From DATJMJ01 sp035503975 (GTDB lineage: Bacteria; Actinomycetota; Acidimicrobiia; Acidimicrobiales; Palsa-688): a DNA stretch of 20,591 nucleotides. This document shows positions 7,237-14,750 of this stretch, piece by piece. The position numbers and the translations under genes are program-made. The notes under the pieces are model-generated. The model ran no database searches and was not told where the DNA came from. It was given only the letters and a program-made list of their open reading frames with translations. Positions within the stretch are counted from its first letter, which is position 1. Every line of letters starts with the position of its first letter. The stretch spans positions 1 to 20,591 of the forward strand of contig DATJST010000250.1 in assembly GCA_035503975.1 (NCBI GenBank). The letters are read 5' to 3'.

Positions 7237-7767
7237 ATGAGCCCCGGCGACCAGGTCGGGCAGGCCCAAGTGCCGAGCGGTCAGAGTGGCCACGGTTCGA
7301 GCTTCCTAACCGTCCTGCTCGAGGACGCCCTCGCTGCCAACGGGCTCGAGACATGGCCTGTTGAGGGGTTCCCGGGTGTCCTTACCGGCTCGGTCGAAGG
7401 CACCTTTGGCCAGTGGAACTTCTTCGCCCAAGGCGACGAGGACTCGCTCGGGGTGGTCGTCTACTCGGTGTTCCCGGGCAACGTGACGGAGAACAGACGC
7501 CTCGCTGTGGCCGAGCTAGCCACCCGTGCCAATTACTTGCTGCGTTACGGCAGCCTGGAGATGGACTTCTCCGACGGAGAGGTACGGGCACGGACCAGCG
7601 CTCGGGGTGGCCCCGAGGCCCTCGACTTCAATGTCATCTCTGAACTGGTACGGACCAACTTAGAGGTTGCGGAGCTGTTCTTCCCGTCGGTGCAGGAGGT
7701 GGCGGTGGAAGGGGCGCCGCCGGCTAAGGCGATCTCCCGGATGCTGGAACGCCTGAGCCAAGGCTGA
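7237..7767 (+). CDS. YbjN-domain protein
   Basis: A 176-residue cytoplasmic protein that matches the YbjN family (a type III secretion chaperone-like fold annotated as putative sensory transduction regulators). The core runs from about residue 22 (SSFLTVLLEDALAANGLE) through a central beta-rich part (GQWNFFAQGDEDSLGVVVYSVFP) and a helix (RRLAVAELATRANYLL) to GSLEMDFSDGEVRARTS and a C-terminal helix (ELVRTNLEVAELFFPSVQEV). These alternating strands and the Trp/Phe-rich middle are the family's usual appearance. The first 20 residues are Gly/Ser/Gln-rich and poorly ordered. No signal peptide or membrane segment is visible. The biochemical role is not known. It stands alone, with 47 bp separating it from the convergent purM gene. 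Confidence 0.75.
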   Translation: MSPGDQVGQAQVPSGQSGHGSSFLTVLLEDALAANGLETWPVEGFPGVLTGSVEGTFGQWNFFAQGDEDSLGVVVYSVFPGNVTENRRLAVAELATRANYLLRYGSLEMDFSDGEVRARTSARGGPEALDFNVISELVRTNLEVAELFFPSVQEVAVEGAPPAKAISRMLERLSQG

Positions 7768-7814
7768 CCCGCCGCCGCCACTGACCCGTCGGCCCGCTAA
7801 CCGCGCCACTCCCG

Positions 7815-8873
7815 TCAGACCAGCAGGCAACGACCAGACCCGCCGACTGCCCGGCCCACCACACTTGCCCCGAAACCCCTCTCTTCGGCCAGGTCGATAG
7901 CAGCCGGCGCATCTTCTCGGGCCACGGCAAGCACCATACCGAGCCCCATATTGAACGTCCGCCACATTTCCGCGTCGCTCACGCCGCCGGCGACCTGGAC
8001 TTCCCCGAAGATGCGCGGCTGCGGCCACGAACTGGCGTCGACGATGGCGTCCACGTCCGCCGGCAGGGCACGCGCCACGTTGCCGGGGATCCCGCCCCCG
8101 GTTATGTGCGCGACGGCGCGCACGTCAAACCCGGCTAGCAGGGCGAGCACCAAGGGCGCGTAGATGAGCGACGGCCTGAGCAGCTCGTCCGCCAGGGAGA
8201 AGCCCGCCCCTGGCCACGCTTCACCGGCCAGCTCACGCCCGGTCCCCTCAGGGCCCAGAAGCGCTGCCCGCGCAAGAGAGTACCCGTTGCTACGCAACCC
8301 CCGCGAGTGGAGGCCGACCAGGGCGTCCCCGTCACGGGCACGGTGCTCCCCACCCGGCCCGAGCAGGTTGTCGCGTTCGACGATGCCCACCGCGAAGCCG
8401 GCCAGGTCCATGTCGCCGTCAGGCAGCTGCCCGGGGTGCTCAGCCAGTTCGCCACCCAAGATGGCGCACCCGGCCAGCCGGCAGCCCGCGGCGATGCCGG
8501 ACATTATCGAACCCACCGCACGCGGGTCGAGCCGGCCCCACAGCTGATAGTCGAGCAGGAACAACGGCTCGGCCCCTTGGCACACAAGGTCGTCGACGCA
8601 CATGGCTACGAGGTCGATCCCGATCGTGTCGAGCTGACCCGTCCGGACGGCGAGGCTCAGCTTGGTGCCCACGCCGTCGGCGGACGCCACCAGGACCGGT
8701 TGGCGGTACCCGGTGGGCAACGCGAACAAGCCGCCGAAGCCGCCGATCCCCCCGATCACCTCGGGCCGGGAAGTGCTCTCGACCGAGGCGCGCATGAGGC
8801 GCACGGCCTCCTCGCCGGCGTCGATGTCCACGCCGGCCGCCGCGTAGGTCAGGGGCTCGCGGCCGGCGTCCAC
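7815..8873 (-). CDS. purM: Phosphoribosylformylglycinamidine cyclo-ligase (AIR synthetase)
   Basis: Uses ATP to close FGAM into 5-aminoimidazole ribotide (AIR), the fifth purine step; AIR is also the substrate of the thiamin pyrimidine synthase ThiC. The 352-residue product has the full set of AIRS motifs: TYAAAGVDIDAGEEAV, SADGVGTKLSLA (family STDGVGTKL), DLVAMCVDDLVCQGAEPLFLLDY, GGELAEHPG, HSRGLRSNGYSLAR and HITGGGIPGNVAR. The GTG at 8873 is chosen because AGGA lies 6 nt upstream and the frame further up matches no PurM sequence. The start overlaps the end of purF by 25 bp, so the two are translated as one unit. It is the last gene of this short operon and ends tail-to-tail with the YbjN gene. 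Confidence 0.96.
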   Translation of the reverse strand: MDAGREPLTYAAAGVDIDAGEEAVRLMRASVESTSRPEVIGGIGGFGGLFALPTGYRQPVLVASADGVGTKLSLAVRTGQLDTIGIDLVAMCVDDLVCQGAEPLFLLDYQLWGRLDPRAVGSIMSGIAAGCRLAGCAILGGELAEHPGQLPDGDMDLAGFAVGIVERDNLLGPGGEHRARDGDALVGLHSRGLRSNGYSLARAALLGPEGTGRELAGEAWPGAGFSLADELLRPSLIYAPLVLALLAGFDVRAVAHITGGGIPGNVARALPADVDAIVDASSWPQPRIFGEVQVAGGVSDAEMWRTFNMGLGMVLAVAREDAPAAIDLAEERGFGASVVGRAVGGSGRCLLV

Positions 8874-10360
8874 GCCACGTCCTGCCACCGCGTCCCGGGG
8901 GCAGCCTCTCCCGTCCCTTTGGGTTGGCGGGCCGGGACTGGCACCGGGTAGTCGCCTGTCAGACAAGCGTCGCAGAACCCGGCCCCCGGTACGCCCGTAG
9001 CCCGCTTCAGGGCTTCGAGCGACAGGTAGGCCAAGCTGTCGGCCCCGAGGTAGCAACAGATCTCGCCCACTTCGAGGTCCGCGGCCACGAGCTCGGCGCG
9101 AGTGCCGGTGTCGAGGCCGTAATAGCACGGCCATCGGTACGGAGGCGACGAGATGCGCAGGTGAACTTCCTTGCTGCCCGCCTCGCGCAGCATGGCCACC
9201 ATGGCCCGAGTTGTGGTCCCGCGCACGATCGAGTCGTCGACGACCACCAAGCGCCGGCCAGCGATGGCCTCACGCAGCGGGTTGAGCTTCCGGCGCACCC
9301 CGATGGCTCGCTGGCGCGGGTCGGGGTCGATGAAAGTACGCCCGATATAACGGTTCCTCACCAACCCGTGCCCGTAGGGGATGCCGCTGCGCCGCCCGTA
9401 ACCTTCGGCGCCGGGGACGCCGCCCTCGGGCACGCCGATCACCAGGTCGGCTGCCGCAGGGGCCTGCTCGGCAAGCAGTTCTCCCATGCGCACCCGCGCC
9501 GCGTGCAGTTCCTGGCCGTACAGGCGGCTGTCGGGGCGGGCGAGGTACACGAACTCGAACAGGCACAACTTGGGCTCGACTGCAGCCGGGGGCCAGGGAC
9601 GATAGCTCTGGCAGCCGTCCGCTCCGATGACGAGCAGCTCTCCGGGCTCGACCTCGCGCACAAAATGTGCCCCGGCGATATCGAGCGCCGGTGTCTCGGA
9701 GGCCAGCACCCAGCCGTCGTCCCGTTTGCCGAGGCATAGGGGCCGGAACCCATTCGGGTCCCGCACCCCGATGAGCTGCGAGCGGTCGGCCAGCACCAGA
9801 GAGAAGGCACCATGCAAACGCGGCAGCGCGAGCACCAAGGCCTCCACCAGGTTTTGAACATCGCCTGGCCCGGTCCCGTCGCTCAGCGAGGAGGGCGGCG
9901 CGGCCATTTCGATCTGGCGTGCGAACAACTCTGCCATGAGGTCCGAATCGCTCGTGGCGATGCCCGGGAGCATACCCATCAATGCCGTCAGCTCTTCGAC
10001 GTTGGTCAGATTGCCGTTGTGGGCAAGGGCAAATTCGGTACCACCGGCCTGGCGGTACATGGGCTGGGCATTGTGCCAAGAGGAGGCCCCTGCAGTCGAG
10101 TACCGAGTGTGGCCGATGGCCAGGTGGCCCACCAGGCTGGCGATCTTGTAATCGTTGAAAACCTGGGCCACGAGGCCCATGTCCTTCATAACGAGCATGG
10201 TCTGGCCGTCGCTCACGGCCATACCGGCTGATTCCTGGCCACGGTGCTGCAGGGCGTGCAGCCCGTCGAACACGATCGCCGCGACGTTGCGGCCCGGCGC
10301 GTAAATGCCGAACACGCCGCAGGCTTCGCGCGGGCTGTCGCCTCCGGTGCCGCCGTTCAC
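8849..10360 (-). CDS. purF: Amidophosphoribosyltransferase
   Basis: Commits PRPP to purine synthesis by replacing pyrophosphate with ammonia from glutamine. The 503-residue protein is of the Bacillus type: a 13-residue leader (ending SPRE-A) precedes Cys14 of ACGVFGIYAPG, which becomes the N-terminal nucleophile after self-cleavage. Four Cys positioned like the 4Fe-4S ligands are present: C266, C412 and the C463-x-x-C466 pair. The N-terminal glutaminase half has HRGQESAGMA, GHTRYSTAG and AHNGNLTN; the phosphoribosyltransferase half has VVVDDSIVRGTTT (about 372-384). The GTG at 10360 gives a leader of sensible length; the frame extends upstream without family resemblance. GAGAAT ending 6 nt before the GTG might be a weak -10. 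It overlaps purM at its 3' end and is divergent from the PHP gene. Confidence 0.96.
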   Translation of the reverse strand: MNGGTGGDSPREACGVFGIYAPGRNVAAIVFDGLHALQHRGQESAGMAVSDGQTMLVMKDMGLVAQVFNDYKIASLVGHLAIGHTRYSTAGASSWHNAQPMYRQAGGTEFALAHNGNLTNVEELTALMGMLPGIATSDSDLMAELFARQIEMAAPPSSLSDGTGPGDVQNLVEALVLALPRLHGAFSLVLADRSQLIGVRDPNGFRPLCLGKRDDGWVLASETPALDIAGAHFVREVEPGELLVIGADGCQSYRPWPPAAVEPKLCLFEFVYLARPDSRLYGQELHAARVRMGELLAEQAPAAADLVIGVPEGGVPGAEGYGRRSGIPYGHGLVRNRYIGRTFIDPDPRQRAIGVRRKLNPLREAIAGRRLVVVDDSIVRGTTTRAMVAMLREAGSKEVHLRISSPPYRWPCYYGLDTGTRAELVAADLEVGEICCYLGADSLAYLSLEALKRATGVPGAGFCDACLTGDYPVPVPARQPKGTGEAAPGTRWQDVAWTPAASP

Positions 10361-10422
10361 TCGCCCATTCTCGCACGGCGCGCGGCACCACCGGCGAATG
10401 CGCCCGGACGAGCGCGGCCCGT

Positions 10423-10428
10423 TACGGT
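10423..10428 (+). promoter_or_regulatory. Candidate -10 element (TACGGT) for a leaderless PHP-gene transcript
   Basis: TACGGT fits TANNNT and is followed by exactly 7 nt and then the GTG start at 10436, with no ribosome-binding site. The identical hexamer at the identical distance precedes the purL start. Confidence 0.4.
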
Positions 10429-10435
10429 GGGCAAT

Positions 10436-11272
10436 GTGATCGACCTCCACGTGCACTCGAACGTCTCCGACGGCAGCGACAGCCCCGACGCCCTGGTGGA
10501 CATGGCCGTAAAGGCCGGGCTGGCGGCGTTCGCTTTGACCGACCACGACCGCCAAGACGGGGTGGAACCCGCCCGCCGCAGGGCCCGGCAGGCTGAGATC
10601 GACCTGGTCCCGGGCGTGGAGATCTCCTGCTACCACAGTGGCACCATGCACATGCTCGTCTATTTCCTCGAACCGGGCGAGGGGCCGCTGCAAGACGAAC
10701 TAACGCGCCTTCAGGTCGCCCGGGACAACCGCAACGAGGTGCTCGTCCAGCGCCTGGGCGAGCTCGGCCTGCCGGTGACCATGGACGAGCTGATGGCCGA
10801 GTCGGGAGGCACCGGCGCCGGGCGCCCTCATGTCGCCGCCATCCTCGTGCGCAAAGGGTACGCCACCTCGGTGCAGGACGCATTTGACAAGTACTTGGCC
10901 AAAGGGCGGCCGGGGTACATGGAAAAAGAGCGTCTCGACCCCGTCCACGCGATAGCTTTGGCGCTCCAGTCAGGCGCGCTGCCGGTGCTCGCTCATCCCC
11001 TTTCCTTGGGCCTGCCGCCAGCGGGAACTCAGTCGACGGTGGAGGAACTGGCCGGCGCCGGGCTTGTCGGGCTCGAAGCCATCTACGGCCGCTACAGCAA
11101 GGACGAACGAGCCGGCCTCGCCGTCATGGCCGCCAGGGCAGGGCTCGCCATCACCGGCGGCTCGGATTACCACGGCACTTACAAGCCGGACCTCGACCTC
11201 GCCACGGGGCGGGGCGACCTCCACGTCCCCGACAGTGCCCTCACCGCCTTACGCGACCGGCTGCCCGCCTGA
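10436..11272 (+). CDS. PHP-domain phosphoesterase, YciV/TrpH (RNase AM, 3',5'-nucleotide phosphatase) type
   Basis: A 278-residue metal-dependent hydrolase. The polymerase-and-histidinol-phosphatase metal motifs appear in order: DLHVHSNVSDGS (H5, H7, D12), TDHD (35-38), PGVEIS (E62), the His of MHMLVYF (H72), GRPHVA, LAHPL, and GGSDYHG near the C-terminus. The mid-protein insert with GRPHVA and the AFDKYLAKGRPGY segment are characteristic of the YciV/TrpH subgroup, whose characterised members remove nucleotides from 5' ends of RNA or hydrolyse 3',5'-bisphosphonucleotides such as pAp. The product is cytoplasmic. The GTG at 10436 is favoured because it lies directly on the first strand and 7 nt after a -10-like motif; GTG 10427 is an alternative. 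The FUSC-like gene follows after 25 bp, so the two likely form an operon. Exact substrate is inferred only from family. Confidence 0.88.
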   Translation: MIDLHVHSNVSDGSDSPDALVDMAVKAGLAAFALTDHDRQDGVEPARRRARQAEIDLVPGVEISCYHSGTMHMLVYFLEPGEGPLQDELTRLQVARDNRNEVLVQRLGELGLPVTMDELMAESGGTGAGRPHVAAILVRKGYATSVQDAFDKYLAKGRPGYMEKERLDPVHAIALALQSGALPVLAHPLSLGLPPAGTQSTVEELAGAGLVGLEAIYGRYSKDERAGLAVMAARAGLAITGGSDYHGTYKPDLDLATGRGDLHVPDSALTALRDRLPA

Positions 11273-11297
11273 GCGGCCCTTCCGCCCTTTGAGCGCC

Positions 11298-12440
11298 GTG
11301 CCTGCCCAACTCAAGCCCTGGTTGGCTCCTGCGAGCGTGCAGGCAGCAAAAACGGCGGCGGCGTCAGGGCTGGCTTGGTTCGTCGCCGCCAACGTCATTG
11401 GCAACCAGATCCCTGTGTTCGCCCCCCTGGCGGCGCTGCTGACGGTCCAGGTGAGCGTGTGGGAATCGGTTTCCCGTGGCCTGCAGCGGATCGCGGGCGT
11501 GGTGGTGGGCGTGCTCGTTGCCTACGGCTTCGCCCGTTTGGCGGGGATCAACGCATGGTCGGTCGCCCTGGTCATATTCTTTGGCCTCCTGATCGGCAGG
11601 GCCATGCGCCTGGGCCAGCAGGGCTCGGTGCAGGTACCCGTAAGCGCCCTGCTCGTGCTCGTGCTCGGCGCCACCACCAGCGGGTACGCGCTAGACCGAG
11701 TCGTCGACACGGCCATCGGGGCAGGGTTCGGCATCGTTGTCAACCTGGTCGTGTTCCCACGGACGCACCTCGCCGAGGCCGAGGCCGCGGTCCGCGACTT
11801 CACCGGCGCCCTCGCCGCCTTGCTCGTAGAGATGGCGGCACAGCTGGTCCCGTCCGCCGCCGGTGCTACCGATGACGGCGCAAACCTGGCACGGGCCAGG
11901 GCGCTGAACAGCAAGCTCGGCGCTGCCTCGGGTGAGGTGCAGCGGGCCGCCACCGCCGTTCGCTGGAACCCGGCGGCCCGGCGCGACCGGCCGGCTGTCG
12001 AGCGGTTGCAGGCTGCTGTCATCGTCTTGAGCCTGGTCGAGCGGCCGGCTCGGGGTATGGCCCGGAGCCTGGCCGAGGCACCGCCCGCCTGGTCGATGCC
12101 CGCCGAAGTCGCTGAGCCTCTGGCCGCCTTGCTGGAACTCGTCGCGTCCGAACTGGGCGCATGGGCGGCGCAGTTGCGGCCGACTGCCGATGGCGAGGAT
12201 AAGGCACCTGCCGCACCTGCGGCACCTGCCGCACCTACCGCACCTGCCGGACGTGCGGGAGACCTGGCGCACGAGGTGCTCGTCGCCGCCAGGACGCCCG
12301 CGGTCAGCACGGCGGCGGCGGCGATTGCCTCCGCTGTTGCCGTCGACGCCCGCCGCATCCACGAAGAACTGCAGGTGCCACTGCAAGCACCGCCCGCTCG
12401 CTCCAGAGAGCTGAGCTGGGGCACGATCTTCGGCCCCTGA
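11298..12440 (+). CDS. FUSC / aromatic acid exporter-like membrane protein
   Basis: A 380-residue inner-membrane protein resembling the FUSC (fusaric acid resistance/aromatic acid exporter) family, proposed to efflux aromatic acids; the substrate is unknown. Six hydrophobic segments occupy the N-terminal half at about 18-34, 40-55, 64-80, 87-101, 113-125 and 136-153. The motif AALLTVQVSVWESVSRGLQRIAG with the closing NLVVFPRTHLAEAE is typical. The C-terminal 220 residues form a helical cytoplasmic part (residues about 155-300 look like paired amphipathic helices), interrupted by a 15-residue Ala/Pro repeat, and then an Ala-rich helix. The start is uncertain: GTG 11298 is used, TTG 11289 is the alternative, and neither has a clear ribosome-binding site. 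It converges on the methyltransferase gene with only 23 bp between. Confidence 0.78.
   Translation: MPAQLKPWLAPASVQAAKTAAASGLAWFVAANVIGNQIPVFAPLAALLTVQVSVWESVSRGLQRIAGVVVGVLVAYGFARLAGINAWSVALVIFFGLLIGRAMRLGQQGSVQVPVSALLVLVLGATTSGYALDRVVDTAIGAGFGIVVNLVVFPRTHLAEAEAAVRDFTGALAALLVEMAAQLVPSAAGATDDGANLARARALNSKLGAASGEVQRAATAVRWNPAARRDRPAVERLQAAVIVLSLVERPARGMARSLAEAPPAWSMPAEVAEPLAALLELVASELGAWAAQLRPTADGEDKAPAAPAAPAAPTAPAGRAGDLAHEVLVAARTPAVSTAAAAIASAVAVDARRIHEELQVPLQAPPARSRELSWGTIFGP
12204..12248 (+). repeat. Five tandem 9 bp units (GCACCTGCC) encoding Ala-Pro-Ala
   Basis: Units begin at 12204, 12213, 12222, 12231 and 12240. Two of the five carry one change (GCACCTGCG, GCACCTACC). In frame they give an Ala/Pro linker between the two cytoplasmic helical parts of the FUSC-like protein. 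Copy number is likely to vary between strains by slippage. Confidence 0.9.
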
Positions 12441-12463
12441 CAATCAGGCCGCGCGACCTCGGC

Positions 12464-13537
12464 TCAAGGCAAGAGGCGACGGATAGCCTCCATCGCGCGG
12501 CGCTTGGCCAGGATCAAACGTTGCTCGCGCGGGCTGAAGGCGAACACCACCGCCCCCGGCGACGGAGGCGGTGCCGCTGAGCAAGGACCGGCTGTACCAG
12601 CTGTACCGGCGGGACCGGCGTCGGTCCCGGCCGTGCCTGCTGCCTCGCCGGCGGCGCTGCCCAGCTCGGGCGGGACGGGGACGTCGGCCATGGAGAGCTG
12701 GTGGCGCGCAGCATCGATCGAAGCGATCGCCTGCTCGCGAGGGAGACCGGGCCAGGACCGCAAGCTCACGTGGAACTCCAGGCTGTCGCGGCGCGTCGGC
12801 ACGAAATGGGCGACCTCGTAGTCGAGCAACTCGAGGCGCATGGCGAGCTCGAACAGCGACAACAACGACGCCGGCGTGTAGACGCCCGTGTGGACGTCCA
12901 TGTAATTGCCCTTCTCGCGGTACTGGAGGCACATCGCCCAGGCCGCCACGTCGGCGTCGGGGACGTCTGACCGGCGTACGCCGTCGTAGTTGGCTGTGCC
13001 CGCCCACACGCCGTGGGTGTCAACCATGCCGTCGATCGTGGTCACGTGGGCAAAGAAATCGAACAGTTGGCTGTAAGAAGGCGCTCGCAAGTCCCGCAGG
13101 TACCAGTCCACCCAGTCCTGGGGCCGCGTTTCGAGCCGGTTTATGTCGAAGCAATAGCGCTTGTCCGGTACCACGAGCGAGACCAGGCCGCCGGGCGCCA
13201 GGACCGAGGCGGCATCTCGCAGCCAGCCGACCGGGTTGGCCAGGTGCTCGAGGACGTGGGAGGCGATGAGGTAACCGAACGGCCCATCGGCGCCGACTAC
13301 ATCGGAGAGCTCGGCGCCGTCCTTGATGACGTAATCGACCTCGACGATCTCGTCAAGGTGCGGCCGCATCAGCGAGTTCGCGCTGTAGGCGCGCCGCAGG
13401 TCCTCAGTGGAGCAGTGGTCCACGTAATAGATGGGCCCCTCGGACTTGTGCACCCGCGGCCGGTTGAGCGGGCCGATCTCGAGCCCGCGCGTGCCCGCCA
13501 CGTCGATGAGGTGAAGAGCCGGGTCCTCCGAGGTCAC
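12464..13537 (-). CDS. Class I SAM-dependent methyltransferase of unknown substrate
   Basis: A 357-residue predicted methyltransferase. The Rossmann signature begins with GLEIGPLNRP (18-27), which replaces the usual GxGxG of motif I. An acidic strand end (YYVDH, 37-41) follows for the SAM ribose. Then come the methyltransferase-11-type block YLIASHVLEHLANP (89-102) and the post-motif APGGLVSLVVPDKRYCFD (114-131). Residues about 135-290 form an extra region (WVDWYLRDL, FDFFAHVTTIDGM, MDVHTGVYTPASL) that may shape the substrate site. A low-complexity Ala/Gly/Thr/Pro stretch follows, then a basic tail (REQRLILAKRRAMEAIRRLLP) that could bind membrane or nucleic acid. The GTG start is 3 bp after the previous stop. 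It is the last gene of the TPP-riboswitch unit. Similar EIGPLNRP proteins occur in surface-glycan gene sets, so a sugar substrate is one option. Confidence 0.8.
   Translation of the reverse strand: MTSEDPALHLIDVAGTRGLEIGPLNRPRVHKSEGPIYYVDHCSTEDLRRAYSANSLMRPHLDEIVEVDYVIKDGAELSDVVGADGPFGYLIASHVLEHLANPVGWLRDAASVLAPGGLVSLVVPDKRYCFDINRLETRPQDWVDWYLRDLRAPSYSQLFDFFAHVTTIDGMVDTHGVWAGTANYDGVRRSDVPDADVAAWAMCLQYREKGNYMDVHTGVYTPASLLSLFELAMRLELLDYEVAHFVPTRRDSLEFHVSLRSWPGLPREQAIASIDAARHQLSMADVPVPPELGSAAGEAAGTAGTDAGPAGTAGTAGPCSAAPPPSPGAVVFAFSPREQRLILAKRRAMEAIRRLLP
12588..12659 (-). repeat. Low-complexity Ala/Gly/Thr-coding repeat in the methyltransferase gene
   Basis: Degenerate 9 bp units such as GGTACAGCT and GGTACAGCC encode repeated AGT/AGP triplets. 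The repeat lies near the 3' end of the gene between the catalytic part and the basic tail and is probably a flexible linker. Confidence 0.7.
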
Positions 13538-13540
13538 CGC

Positions 13541-13942
13541 TCAGCTGGCCCGCAGGGCCTGGCGGGCGGCTTCGAGGGAGGGGAAGCTCTCCATCCGGCA
13601 TACGCGGCCCTCGCTGAAGGTGAGCAGCAGCGAGCGGGCCCCACCCCCGGGGGACAGTTCGGGGCCAGCCGGCCCTTCGGGGAAAGAGTCGCTCCGCACG
13701 CTCACGAGGACCCGGTCCCCGGCCTCCTCAGCTGACATTTCGGTGATCCGCGCCCACTGGCCCGCTCCGGACTGGAGGACATGCGCCGCCTCGCGGCGGC
13801 CGTGGCAGGCGAGCTCGGGGCGCAGGCCCTGCCAGACGACTTCTTCGTCCATGATGTCGGCCAGCGCCTCGGCGCGGCCAGAACGTATGAGCTCGGCCCA
13901 CGTCTGGACCACACGGCTGAGGTTCTCTCCCGCTTCAGGCAT
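13541..13942 (-). CDS. NTF2/SnoaL-like protein
   Basis: A 133-residue protein with the look of a small NTF2-like (SnoaL) cone-shaped domain: an N-terminal helix pair (NLSRVVQTWAELIRSGRAEALADIMDEEVVWQG), a helix after a Gly/Arg turn (REAAHVLQSGAG), and C-terminal strands (RVLVSVRSDSF, ARSLLLTFSEGRVCRMESF) ending in a short helix. Such domains serve as enzymes or small-ligand binders, and no catalytic residues can be assigned here. The ATG at 13942 is chosen since residues upstream would run back into the end of thiD and have no family likeness; the gap to the thiD stop is 10 bp. It is co-oriented and tightly packed between thiD and the methyltransferase gene, so it is expected to share TPP control. 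Its role in thiamin metabolism, if any, is unknown. Confidence 0.7.
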   Translation of the reverse strand: MPEAGENLSRVVQTWAELIRSGRAEALADIMDEEVVWQGLRPELACHGRREAAHVLQSGAGQWARITEMSAEEAGDRVLVSVRSDSFPEGPAGPELSPGGGARSLLLTFSEGRVCRMESFPSLEAARQALRAS

Positions 13943-13952
13943 TGCCCGCAGT

Positions 13953-14750
13953 CTATGGGCCGTCCTTCCAACCGAAATGGTCGAGCGGCCCGGCGCCCGC
14001 ACCTAGGTGCCAGCCCGCGCTGCCCTCGAGGGCGGCATGGACGAACTCGTTGGCCCGCTCGACAGACTCACGCACCGCCATTCCCTGGGCCAGGCCGGCG
14101 GCGACGGCCGCTGAGAAGGTGCACCCCGAGCCGTGCGTGTTCCCCGTCGCAATGCGCGGCCGGCTGATCTCCCAGCTCTCCTGGCCATCCCAGACGACGT
14201 CGACCGACACCGGCAGCTGGCTCAGGTGACCACCCTTCACGACGACGACCGCGGTGTGTTCCCCGAGCCGGCGGGCCGCCTCGCGGGCGTCCTCGAGGGT
14301 CGACAGCTCTCGGCCAAGCAAGACCGCCGCTTCCGCCACGTTGGGCGTGACGACGGCCGCCACCGGGAACAGGTGCCGCAAGCAAGCGACCATGGTGGCA
14401 TCGTCGGCCAGGCGGGCGCCGCTCGTCGCCACAAGGACGGGATCGACGACCAGAGGTGGCAACCGATGGGAAAGGGACGCCACCTCCCGCACGATCTCTT
14501 CGCTAGGGAGCAGCCCCGTCTTGGCGCCCCTCACCGGCAAATCGTCCAGCACCGCCTCAACCTGCTGGCGTACCAACGCGCCGGGAAGCGCGTTCACGGC
14601 GCGGACCTCGATGCTGTTCTGGGCGGTTGTGCAGGTGATCGCCGTCGTCCCGAAGACCCCGAGGGCGGCGAAGGTCCGCAGGTCGGCCTGGATGCCGGCG
14701 GCGCCGCCCGAGTCCGAACCGGCGATCGTGAGAGCCACAGGCGGGGTCAC
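13953..14750 (-). CDS. thiD: Hydroxymethylpyrimidine/phosphomethylpyrimidine kinase
   Basis: Phosphorylates HMP to HMP-P and then HMP-PP, the pyrimidine partner used by ThiE; it also serves salvage of HMP. The 265 residues show the ribokinase-fold signature: LTIAGSDSGGAAGIQADL (7-24), AKTGLLPSEEIV, VDPVLVATSGARL, TPNVAEAAVLLG, VVVKGGHL and the anion-hole/catalytic NTHGSGCTFSAAVAAGLAQG with its conserved Cys. Length is normal for a single-domain ThiD (no fused TenA or ThiE). The GTG start at 14750 overlaps the preceding stop (GTGA). It belongs to the TPP-riboswitch operon and is followed by two non-thiamin genes. Confidence 0.95.
   Translation of the reverse strand: MTPPVALTIAGSDSGGAAGIQADLRTFAALGVFGTTAITCTTAQNSIEVRAVNALPGALVRQQVEAVLDDLPVRGAKTGLLPSEEIVREVASLSHRLPPLVVDPVLVATSGARLADDATMVACLRHLFPVAAVVTPNVAEAAVLLGRELSTLEDAREAARRLGEHTAVVVVKGGHLSQLPVSVDVVWDGQESWEISRPRIATGNTHGSGCTFSAAVAAGLAQGMAVRESVERANEFVHAALEGSAGWHLGAGAGPLDHFGWKDGP

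Noticed and set aside
7768..7814. Bidirectional terminator between the YbjN gene and purM
   Set aside because: The 47 bp gap is GC-rich, but I could not draw a convincing hairpin with a T-run on either strand.
8874..9134. Upstream extension of PurM inside purF
   Set aside because: No family similarity; it reads as an Arg/Gly-rich shadow of purF, and the GTG at 8873 has a ribosome-binding site.
10361..10693. 111-residue N-terminal extension of PurF
   Set aside because: It is antisense to the PHP gene and would bury the Cys nucleophile far from the N-terminus.
12204..12248. Tandem repeats as a possible CRISPR array
   Set aside because: Units are 9 bp, contiguous and in frame within a gene, with no spacers.
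13943..14002. Longer start for the SnoaL-like gene
   Set aside because: The extra 20 residues lie inside thiD's C-terminal codons and are basic, unstructured and unlike the family.
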